Below are positions 6,475 to 13,158 of a stretch of 17,685 nt of DNA, one piece after another. The notes below the pieces were generated by a model. That model worked only from the letters and a program-made list of their open reading frames with translations, searched no databases and was not told the origin of the DNA. Position 1 is the stretch's first letter. Each line of letters starts with the position of its first letter. Position numbers and translations under genes: made by a program. The stretch comes from Deltaproteobacteria bacterium (lineage in GTDB: Bacteria > Desulfobacterota > Desulfobacteria > Desulfobacterales > JAUVGT01), in assembly GCA_030593645.1 (NCBI GenBank), contig JAUVGT010000040.1, positions 1 through 17,685 on the forward strand. The letters run 5' to 3'.

Positions 6475-7350
6475 ATGGTCATCCCTTCAAAAAACCCCAT
6501 GCATGAGGCTGGTGAAGCTCTGATGAATATCGGGTTTGGGAGTAACGAAGCCCGCGCTTACTGCGCGCTTCTGATAAAATCACCCGCAAATGGATACCAG
6601 GTTGCCCAGCAGAGCGGTATTCCCAGAGCCAAGGTTTATGAATGCCTGGGGCGGCTGGTGGCACGCGGAGCCGCTGTGCATGTTGAGAGTCAGGACAAAG
6701 AAGCCCGGCTTTACGCGCCCACTGATCCCAGGGAGCTTTTGAACGGTATCGAAGACGGTCTGAATTCAGCAGTCAGCCAGGCCAGGAAAGCACTGGATAG
6801 CTGGCAGCGCAACCCGCAGGTTGTCGAGGTGCTCTGGCGGATTACATCCCGGCAGGATCTTGTCATACGCGGTAAAAAACTGACCCGTGAAGCAAAAAAT
6901 ACACTGCATATAGCCATTTGGCCGGAGGAATTCGATGCCCTGCTTCCGGAGTTTTTAAAAGCCGTTGATAGAAATGTCAAAATTGCCCTCGTCCTGTACA
7001 GCACGCATCCTGGTATTGATAAATTTCGTGAAAAGTGTTCCGGGGCCATCCTGCATGCCCGTACCAAACGGAATGCAGTTCCGGTTATGGGCAGACAGTT
7101 TGTCCTGGTTTCTGACCGGGAGCGATGTATTACCGGTTCTATTTTTGAGAACGATAATGTCGAAGGGGTTTTTACTCTTAACCTCGGTCTGGTAACCAAC
7201 GCGGTCGATCTGGTGAACCACGAAATCTACCTTGAACGGATCATGGTTGAAGTCGGAAAACCGCTTGAAGAAATCTTTGGTTCAGACCTTGAAAAGCTTG
7301 ATCCATTTAACACACCCAAAGAATTATCCGATCCGGATAACCTGCTTTAA
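6475..7350 (+). CDS. TrmB-family transcriptional regulator
   Basis: The 291-residue protein has an N-terminal winged helix-turn-helix of TrmB type. Residues ~10-72 contain GFGSNEARAYCALL, then IPRAKVYECLGRLVARGAAV, in which the recognition helix (RAKVYECL) is typical. A short coiled linker (about 85-110) follows. The C-terminal part (about 110-275) matches the effector-binding half of TrmB proteins, with a phospholipase D-like fold pattern (REAKNTLHIAIWPEEFDALL). In known members this domain binds sugars or other small molecules; the ligand here is unknown. AAGGAG (6463-6468) sits 6 nt before the ATG. The next gene, an ornithine aminotransferase homologue, lies 216 bp downstream behind a promoter and an inverted repeat. 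That makes it a likely target, which is inference. Confidence 0.85.
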   Translation: MVIPSKNPMHEAGEALMNIGFGSNEARAYCALLIKSPANGYQVAQQSGIPRAKVYECLGRLVARGAAVHVESQDKEARLYAPTDPRELLNGIEDGLNSAVSQARKALDSWQRNPQVVEVLWRITSRQDLVIRGKKLTREAKNTLHIAIWPEEFDALLPEFLKAVDRNVKIALVLYSTHPGIDKFREKCSGAILHARTKRNAVPVMGRQFVLVSDRERCITGSIFENDNVEGVFTLNLGLVTNAVDLVNHEIYLERIMVEVGKPLEEIFGSDLEKLDPFNTPKELSDPDNLL

Positions 7351-7465
7351 GGGCTGAATAATTCATTCCCTTCCGATAAGATCAAAAACTCGATTGCGAT
7401 ATCGATTCCGACGCCGAATTCCGACTTTTAATCCTGCGGATTCACAAAAAATCCGATCAATTATC

Positions 7466-7494
7466 TTGACAGAGATACTGACATGTGGCATAGT
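7466..7494 (+). promoter_or_regulatory. Promoter of the aminotransferase gene
   Basis: A perfect -35 box TTGACA (7466-7471) is followed after 17 bp by CATAGT (7489-7494, 4 of 6 matches to TATAAT). The predicted start of transcription falls near 7500, leaving a leader of about 65 nt before the ATG at 7567. Confidence 0.65.
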
Positions 7495-7514
7495 AACTAC
7501 TATAGGGGTTACTA
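7491..7514. promoter_or_regulatory. Operator-like inverted repeat over the -10 and start site
   Basis: TAGTAAC (7491-7497) and GTTACTA (7508-7514) are a perfect inverted pair with a 10-bp spacer. In addition TAGTA-AC-TACTA (7491-7502) is an internal palindrome, so three TACTA/TAGTA half-sites lie in 24 bp. The location on the -10 and transcription start would suit a repressor. The adjacent TrmB-family protein is the obvious candidate. Confidence 0.55.
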
Positions 7515-7566
7515 ACGAGACGGCATTTAATAATATCATCATCTCATCAACAAACAGGGGCAAGAT

Positions 7567-8847
7567 ATGCTGGACTATAATTCAAAATTACTCACATTTG
7601 GTTGTTCTGAAACTGGCGATCAGGATATTATTTCATTTGAGGAAGAATATGGCGCTCACCACTATGAAAGAATTAATGTGGTCATTCGTCAGGCTGAAGG
7701 CTGCTGGTTAACGGATATACGCGGTAAGAAGTATCTGGATTGTCTTGCGGCATATTCGGCAGCCAATCCCGGTCACCATCACCCTGATATTGTCGCGGCA
7801 ATGATGAACGCTTTACAGGGGAACTACGGATCGGTCATTTCAAATGTAGTCTACACAGATCCGCTGGGTTTGTTTGTTAAAAGGATGGCAGAATTTGCAC
7901 CCCAGATCGCGCCAAGGTTCGGAAATCATGGCAATAAGGTTCTGCCGAAAAATGGCGGGGTCGAATCAGTGGAAACAGCCATAAAAGCAGCCCGTTTTCA
8001 TGGATGGAAGAACAAGGGTATACCGGATGGGAAGCAGGAAATTATCGTGTTTAACAATAATTTCCACGGCAGGATGATTACAGTCGTCTCTTTTTCCAGC
8101 TCTTCAAAATACAGAGAGGGTTTTGGCCCGCTGACACCGGGATTTGTATCCGTTGATTATTCTGATCTCGACGCGGTAGAAAAGGCGATTACACCAAACA
8201 CATGCGGTATCCTTGTGGAACCGATGCAGGGGGAAGGGGGGATGCAGATCCCGGAACCCGGTTTTTTAAAAGGTCTTCGTAAACTTTCCGACCAGCATGA
8301 TCTGCTTCTTCTATTTGATGAAATTCAGGTCGGTCTTGGGCGTACGGGAAAAAGGTTTTGTTTTCAGCATGAAGACGTTGTACCCGACGGATTGATCCTG
8401 GGTAAAGCGGTTTCCGGCGGCCTGGTGCCCCTGTCCGTATTTATTACAAACGCTAAACTTATGGATCAGATATTTAATATCGGTTCAGACGGATCAACCT
8501 TTGGCGGCTATCCCCTGGCATGTGTGGCCGGGCTTGCCGCGCTGGATGTGTTTGAAAATGAGAATCTTGCCGAGCGTTCGGAACAGCAGGGCAAAAAGCT
8601 GAAGAAAAAAATAAAGGAGATCTGCGACCGATCACCGCATGTAAAAGAAGTGCGCGGTATGGGCCTTTTTATCGGGATAGAAGTAAAAGAGGGGAACGCG
8701 ATGGATTTTTGTCATGAACTCCTCGATCTGGGCGTGCTCGCAAATGACAGCCATGGTCATACCATTAGAATATCTCCACCGCTGATTATTAATGACGAAG
8801 AGATAGAATACATGGTGGAAAGACTGGAGAACGTATTGGTCGGTTAA
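7567..8847 (+). CDS. rocD: Ornithine--oxo-acid aminotransferase-like class III aminotransferase
   Basis: This PLP enzyme is expected to transfer the delta-amino group of ornithine to 2-oxoglutarate, giving glutamate semialdehyde. Its 426 residues span the whole class III fold. The PLP lysine is K280 in LILGKAVSGG, preceded by DEIQVGLGRTGK (D251 for the pyridine nitrogen); STFGGYPLACVAGLAALDV follows. Features that favour ornithine aminotransferase over other class III enzymes are the substrate-pocket Tyr33 (HHYERI, human Tyr55), Tyr63 in LAAYSAANPGHHHP (human Tyr85), and Arg169 in NNFHGRM (human Arg180). The C-terminal Arg401 would bind the carboxylate. An AGGGG stretch precedes the ATG at about 7 nt. 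It follows the TrmB-type regulator and ends 4 bp from the convergent ybaK-like gene. A related delta- or omega-amine substrate cannot be excluded. Confidence 0.82.
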   Translation: MLDYNSKLLTFGCSETGDQDIISFEEEYGAHHYERINVVIRQAEGCWLTDIRGKKYLDCLAAYSAANPGHHHPDIVAAMMNALQGNYGSVISNVVYTDPLGLFVKRMAEFAPQIAPRFGNHGNKVLPKNGGVESVETAIKAARFHGWKNKGIPDGKQEIIVFNNNFHGRMITVVSFSSSSKYREGFGPLTPGFVSVDYSDLDAVEKAITPNTCGILVEPMQGEGGMQIPEPGFLKGLRKLSDQHDLLLLFDEIQVGLGRTGKRFCFQHEDVVPDGLILGKAVSGGLVPLSVFITNAKLMDQIFNIGSDGSTFGGYPLACVAGLAALDVFENENLAERSEQQGKKLKKKIKEICDRSPHVKEVRGMGLFIGIEVKEGNAMDFCHELLDLGVLANDSHGHTIRISPPLIINDEEIEYMVERLENVLVG

Positions 8848-8851
8848 CCTT

Positions 8852-9334
8852 CTAACATTTCAAATCGATGACCTTCCCATTGGTCATCTGGTGCAGATTT
8901 TTGGGCGTGAGTTTAAAAACAGATTTCGGATTTCCTGCCGCGGCCCATATTTCATCATATTCCAGCAGATCTTTATCGATATAAGTATCAATGGGCTCAA
9001 GATGTCCCAGAGGAGGAACACCGCCGATGGCATAGCCGGTTTTTTCACGTACAAAATCGGGATGGGCCATCTTGATCGGTTCCTGGATTTCTTCAGCCAG
9101 TTTTTTTTGATCCACGCGATTTGGACCGCTGGCAACAACCAGGAATGGCTTACCGCTTCTTTTCCCTTTAAAAATAAGAGATTTAACAATCTGACCGACC
9201 GTGCATCCAACTGCTGCTGCCGCGTCACCCGCAGTTCGGGTCGAACCGGGCATTTCAACAACCCGGCATTCGAGCCCGATGGCGTTTAAGGCCTTCTGAA
9301 CTTTTTCTGAACTCTTACTTAATTTTTGTGTCAT
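8852..9334 (-). CDS. YbaK/EbsC-family aminoacyl-tRNA deacylase
   Basis: This 160-residue single-domain protein belongs to the bacterial trans-editing deacylases that hydrolyse mischarged tRNA (typically Cys- or Ala-tRNAPro). The conserved lysine is K51 in GQIVKSLIFK. The glycine-rich GGVPPLGH loop lies at residues 104-111, and VASGPNRVDQKKLAE is typical. Its substrate cannot be told from sequence alone. The start ATG has no Shine-Dalgarno sequence. A MITE ends only 10 nt upstream (at 9345), separating this gene from the co-oriented cyclophilin gene. Removing the MITE by eye brings the cyclophilin stop to 2 nt from this ATG, so translation was probably coupled before the insertion. The 3' end converges with the aminotransferase gene. 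Confidence 0.88.
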   Translation of the reverse strand: MTQKLSKSSEKVQKALNAIGLECRVVEMPGSTRTAGDAAAAVGCTVGQIVKSLIFKGKRSGKPFLVVASGPNRVDQKKLAEEIQEPIKMAHPDFVREKTGYAIGGVPPLGHLEPIDTYIDKDLLEYDEIWAAAGNPKSVFKLTPKNLHQMTNGKVIDLKC

Positions 9335-9338
9335 ATTT

Positions 9339-9540
9339 ATCTTTGATGGTTTCGTAAAAAGTCCGAATGAGACGGTTTTGTAAAAAGTTCAAATTCAAGG
9401 CGTGCAAATTTCGTAATCATGAAGCGTACTTATCGGACCCGCCCTGTTAAATCTGTCTTTTTATTTAACAGGGGAGTTGAATCATTGCGAAATGCAGCAC
9501 AACGCAGAAGTTGGACTTTTTACGAAACCGTCATCTTTGA
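9339..9540 (-). mobile_element. MITE copy B, 188 bp, with nested insertion and direct duplication
   Basis: The element proper is 9345-9532, with terminal inverted repeats GATGGTTTCGTAAAAAGTCC (left) and the inverse of GACGGTTTCGTAAAAAGTCC (right). ATCTTTGA flanks it at 9339-9346 and 9533-9540; the final GA of the left copy is also the first GA of the element, so the duplication is 6-8 bp. After removal of a 40-base insertion (9436-9475) it aligns to inverted copy A over 148 bases with 12 differences. It lies between cyclophilin and the ybaK-like gene. Confidence 0.85.
9436..9475. repeat. 40-base hairpin insertion inside MITE copy B
   Basis: This segment replaces three bases (GTA on the reverse strand) of copy A. 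It contains a perfect 11-bp stem CCCTGTTAAAT (9442-9452) and ATTTAACAGGG (9463-9473) with a 10-nt loop. On either strand it could fold and slow or end transcription between the two genes. Confidence 0.75.
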
Positions 9541-10055
9541 ATAGTGACTTTATTGATCACAACAGGTTCTTTGGGTTTATCCATGGCATCGGTTTGTACG
9601 GCGCCGATGGTAGTGATAATATCCATTCCCTTTGTGATTTTGCCGAATACGGTATGTCGTCCATCAAGATGGGGTGTCGGCTCCAGCGTGATAAAAAACT
9701 GGCTTCCATTGGTACCCGGACCTGAGTTGGCCATGGAAAGAATACCTTCGGAATCATGCTTCAGTGAAGGATCGAATTCGTCTTTAAACCGGTAGCCCGG
9801 ATCACCGGTGCCGGTTCCGAGCGGGCATCCGCCCTGGATCATGAATCCGCCTATAACCCTGTGAAAGGCTAGATTATCATAGAAATTTCCATTTCGGTCT
9901 GTTTCCTGCCGCCCTTCTGCAAGATTGATAAAATTCCAGGATGTTTCAGGGCATTCTTTTGCATACAATTCGATTTCAAAAGTTCCCAGGCTTGTTTCAA
10001 AGACAGCGGTGGGCCGGTCAACATTTTCAGTGTGGTCGTTTTTTACGTATGACAT
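9531..10055 (-). CDS. Cyclophilin-type peptidyl-prolyl cis-trans isomerase
   Basis: This 174-residue protein lacks a signal peptide and is probably a cytosolic proline isomerase or folding helper. The cyclophilin core runs from residue ~16 to the end. The catalytic Arg66 lies in FHRVIGGFMIQGG with Phe71. The NGSQFFITL motif (about 116-124) supplies Gln119 and Phe121, and LDGRHTVFG gives His134. The position of human Trp121 is His129, as expected of bacterial forms that bind cyclosporin poorly. AAGGAG lies 8 nt before the ATG. The stop TGA is created at the junction with MITE copy B: the T is native and the GA is the element's first two bases. The inferred original stop was TAA with the same last residue, so the protein is intact. 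Confidence 0.92.
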   Translation of the reverse strand: MSYVKNDHTENVDRPTAVFETSLGTFEIELYAKECPETSWNFINLAEGRQETDRNGNFYDNLAFHRVIGGFMIQGGCPLGTGTGDPGYRFKDEFDPSLKHDSEGILSMANSGPGTNGSQFFITLEPTPHLDGRHTVFGKITKGMDIITTIGAVQTDAMDKPKEPVVINKVTIQR

Positions 10056-10091
10056 TTAGATTTCTCCTTTAAGAATTAAAATATTTATAAA

Positions 10092-10119
10092 ATATTAGAC
10101 ATGTCCCATACCATGTCAA
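10092..10119 (-). promoter_or_regulatory. Promoter of the cyclophilin gene with internal palindrome
   Basis: On the minus strand, a perfect TTGACA (10114-10119) is followed after 16 bp by TAATAT (10092-10097). Between and over the boxes lies GACATG (10098-10103) with its inverse CATGTC (10112-10117), which could be a regulator site within the spacer. Confidence 0.6.
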
Positions 10120-10199
10120 GTTAAATCACTGTAAAAGTCGAAGCCATACAGCGATACACTCTGCAGGTTCCATCCACGCAACCTTTGTTTTATGCATGC

Positions 10200-10228
10200 T
10201 TTACAAAACAGTATACTAGTGATAATAT
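10200..10228 (+). promoter_or_regulatory. Promoter of the hsp20-lon unit
   Basis: TTTACA (10200-10205) and TAATAT (10223-10228) are separated by exactly 17 bp, a good housekeeping-sigma promoter with transcription predicted from about 10235. I see neither a sigma32-type box nor a CIRCE element, so heat control, if any, is not obvious here. Confidence 0.6.
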
Positions 10229-10283
10229 TAGAAATTACTGGCAGGGGGCTCTTATTTCAGTAACAAAAAAACAGGAACTGAAA

Positions 10284-10736
10284 ATGGATTATATTAAAAT
10301 TAGAATAGATAATGATATCGAACAGTTACCTTCAAAAAAGGAAAAAGCCTTTGAAAACGTATTTCGGCCCCGACCCACAAGCCCGATGTTTTCATCTGCT
10401 GCATGTACATGGAATCCTCAAATGGATATGTATGAAACACCCGGTGAGATCATCATTTTGTGCGAGATCGCGGGTGTTGATAAGAATAACCTGGAAGTCG
10501 AGATAAGCAGCAAGGCAGTGAAGATTAAAGGGAGGCGCGAACAACTGAAACATATGGAAAAGGCAACTTACAGGCTGGCCGAAATCCAGTATGGAGAGTT
10601 TGAACGTGTTCTTTTTCTTCCCATATTAATCGATCCCGAACAGGTGACATCATCATACTTAAACGGATTTTTGAGGATCAATTGCGCGAAACAGAAGCAT
10701 GGTAAAGTGCGGAAAATTCCAATTTCAGATGGCTGA
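10284..10736 (+). CDS. Hsp20/alpha-crystallin small heat-shock protein
   Basis: ATP-independent holdase. The start chosen is ATG 10284 (150 residues), because AGGA lies about 7 nt ahead and an in-frame ATG further upstream (10185) falls before the predicted transcription start. The alpha-crystallin domain covers about residues 43-140: WNPQMDMYETPGEIIILCEIAGV, then VEISSKAVKIKGRRE, and the edge strand SYLNGFLRINCAK in place of the usual G-x-L-x-I form. The C-terminal I-x-I anchoring motif appears as IPI (145-147). The lon gene follows after 44 bp with its own ribosome-binding site, so the two probably form one transcript: the small Hsp holds unfolded proteins and Lon degrades them. A deep sequence split from classical IbpA types is likely. 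Confidence 0.9.
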   Translation: MDYIKIRIDNDIEQLPSKKEKAFENVFRPRPTSPMFSSAACTWNPQMDMYETPGEIIILCEIAGVDKNNLEVEISSKAVKIKGRREQLKHMEKATYRLAEIQYGEFERVLFLPILIDPEQVTSSYLNGFLRINCAKQKHGKVRKIPISDG

Positions 10737-10780
10737 TCAGTAATACTGTAAATGGTACGATAATTGGATCGGAGGATTCT

Positions 10781-13138
10781 ATGACTGACCAGGAAATAGC
10801 AGTAGGAAACAGTACTGGTAAAGTGCCGGATATCATACCCATTATTCCACTGTTTGAAGCGGTCCTGTTTCCCAGGATGGTTTTACCATTGGTTGTGGAC
10901 CAGGAAGAATCCATCGATTTGATTGACGAAGCCATGTCAAAAGATCGAATTTTAGGACTACTGGTCGCAAAAAAAAATTCAGACCGTATCCCGTTTCCAA
11001 CTGATTATTTAACAAAAATCGGCACATGCACTACGATATTGAAAATGGCAAAGACTGAAGAAAGCAAGTCGCAAATCCTTGTTCAGGGATTAAACCGGTT
11101 CAGGGTTATTGCTTTCAAAAGAGATGAAACTTTTCTAAAAGCCCATGTGAAGTACCTGCATGAGGATGATACCAAGGATAATGAAGTCGAAGCGCTCATG
11201 AGTAACCTTGTCGCGCTGTTTTCAAAGATCATGGGACTTTCACCTGGATTGCCCAAAGAGATTCTTGAAATGTCCAGGTCTGTCAGGGAGCCGGGTATAC
11301 TTGCCGATCTGATCGCATCAACGATTAATGCTAATCTGGAAGAAAAATGGAAAATTCTTGAAATTTTAAATATAAAAGAAAGGCTTGAAGAAGTGACCCG
11401 CCTTGCCAACCACCAGGTAGAGATTCTGGAACTCGGGAATAAAATTCAGAATCAAGTTAAAGGGAATATCAACAGAACCCAGAGGGAATACTACCTCAGG
11501 CACAAATTGAAAGCAATCAGGGAAGAATTGGGAGAAGAAGATGACTCGGTTGTGGAAATTAAAGAATACAAGGCGAAGATAAAAAAAAAGAACCTTCCGG
11601 AGGAAGCAAAAAAGGAAGCCAATCGAGAACTTAACCGTCTGTCAAGGATGCATCCGTCATCCGCTGAATATACTGTTGCCTCAACCTATCTCGACTGGGT
11701 TACTTCACTTCCGTGGCATGACAGCACAGAAGATAACCTTGATATTAAAAAAGCCAGAAAGATTTTAGATGAGGATCATTACGGTCTTGAAAAACCCAAA
11801 AAACGAATCATTGAATATCTTGCGGTTCGAAAATTAAAACCGGATTCAAAAGGTCCGATTCTTTGTTTTGCGGGCCCCCCGGGAACAGGTAAAACATCCC
11901 TGGGCCGTTCTATTGCCCGTGCACTGGGGCGTAAATTTTTCAAAATTTCTCTTGGAGGAGTAAGAGATGAAGCGGAAATCAGGGGACATCGAAGGACATA
12001 TGTGGGAGCACTGCCGGGCAGGATGATTCAGGGGCTAAGGCGTGTGGGATCAAACAATCCGGTCTTTATGCTGGATGAGATTGATAAGGTCGGCAGTGAT
12101 TTCAGAGGCGACCCGTCATCCGCCCTTTTGGAAGTACTCGATCCGGAACAAAATTCCTATTTTTCCGATCATTATCTGGATGTTCCCTTTGATTTGTCCA
12201 AAGTGATGTTTATTACCACTGCCAATATCCTGGATACCATACCGCCCGCCCTGAGAGACAGGATGGAGGTCTTAAGGCTGCTGGGATATACGGAAGATGA
12301 AAAAGTAAAGATCGCTAATCGTTACTTGATTCCCCGGCAGATCGAAGAGAATGGGCTGAAGCCGGATCAGATATCATTTACTAAAGGCGCGTTGAGAAAG
12401 ATAATTACGTGTTACACCAGGGAGGCCGGCTTAAGAAACCTGGAGCGTGAAATTGCAGCCATCTGCAGGGGTGTCGCGAGCGGTGTTGCTTCAGAGGAAG
12501 TAGAATCAGCTCAAATTATGGTTAAGAATGTACATAAATATCTTGGTCCTGAAAAAGTTTTCCCGGAAGCAAAGGCCAGGACATCAATGGCCGGGGTTGC
12601 AACAGGCCTTGCATGGACAGAGGCGGGCGGGGAATTGATGTTTATAGAGGCGACATCCATGCGGGGGAGTAAAAACCTCACCTTAACCGGCTATCTTGGA
12701 GATGTAATGAAAGAATCTGCGGCAACCGCGCTTAGTTATATCCGTTCACACGCGTCCAACCTGGGTGTTGATGAAGGTTTTTTCGAAAACAACGATATCC
12801 ATATTCATGTGCCTGCCGGCGCAATTCCAAAGGATGGACCATCCGCCGGTATAACCATGCTGGCGGCGCTCGTTTCGCTATTTACGGGTAGAACAGTTAA
12901 AAAAGACCTTGCCATGACCGGTGAAATAACATTGCGGGGACAGGTCTTACCCGTGGGCGGAGTAAAGGAAAAAGTACTTGCCGCGCACCGTGCCGGTATT
13001 AAAACCGTAGTTCTGCCTGAATGGAACCGAAGAGACCTGGAAGAAATACCTAAAAATGTAAAAAAAGAAATCGAATTTATTTTTGCAGATAAGATGAAGG
13101 ATTTCCTGGATGTCACACTGGGTAAATATAAATTATAA
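10781..13138 (+). CDS. lon: ATP-dependent Lon protease (LonA type)
   Basis: Cytosolic hexameric AAA+ protease that degrades misfolded and regulatory proteins. The 785 residues match the usual LonA length. The N-terminal substrate-binding LON domain starts at IIPLFEAVLFPRMVLPL (about residue 20) and runs to ~215, followed by a coiled-coil region with the REYYLRHKLKAIREELGE signature. The Walker A motif GPPGTGKT is at 365-372 and Walker B ends in D432-E433. The protease domain has the catalytic Ser688 (PKDGPSAG) and Lys731 (VKEKVLAAHRAG), 43 residues apart as in E. coli Lon (S679/K722). GGAGG lies shortly before the ATG. It follows hsp20 directly; downstream, a repeat separates it from rlpA. 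Confidence 0.97.
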   Translation: MTDQEIAVGNSTGKVPDIIPIIPLFEAVLFPRMVLPLVVDQEESIDLIDEAMSKDRILGLLVAKKNSDRIPFPTDYLTKIGTCTTILKMAKTEESKSQILVQGLNRFRVIAFKRDETFLKAHVKYLHEDDTKDNEVEALMSNLVALFSKIMGLSPGLPKEILEMSRSVREPGILADLIASTINANLEEKWKILEILNIKERLEEVTRLANHQVEILELGNKIQNQVKGNINRTQREYYLRHKLKAIREELGEEDDSVVEIKEYKAKIKKKNLPEEAKKEANRELNRLSRMHPSSAEYTVASTYLDWVTSLPWHDSTEDNLDIKKARKILDEDHYGLEKPKKRIIEYLAVRKLKPDSKGPILCFAGPPGTGKTSLGRSIARALGRKFFKISLGGVRDEAEIRGHRRTYVGALPGRMIQGLRRVGSNNPVFMLDEIDKVGSDFRGDPSSALLEVLDPEQNSYFSDHYLDVPFDLSKVMFITTANILDTIPPALRDRMEVLRLLGYTEDEKVKIANRYLIPRQIEENGLKPDQISFTKGALRKIITCYTREAGLRNLEREIAAICRGVASGVASEEVESAQIMVKNVHKYLGPEKVFPEAKARTSMAGVATGLAWTEAGGELMFIEATSMRGSKNLTLTGYLGDVMKESAATALSYIRSHASNLGVDEGFFENNDIHIHVPAGAIPKDGPSAGITMLAALVSLFTGRTVKKDLAMTGEITLRGQVLPVGGVKEKVLAAHRAGIKTVVLPEWNRRDLEEIPKNVKKEIEFIFADKMKDFLDVTLGKYKL

Positions 13139-13158
13139 AAGAAAAGAATGAAATAAAG

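Noticed and set aside
10185..10283. Upstream in-frame start for hsp20 adding 33 residues
   Set aside because: The extension covers the predicted promoter and transcription start; ATG 10284 has a ribosome-binding site and fits the family length.
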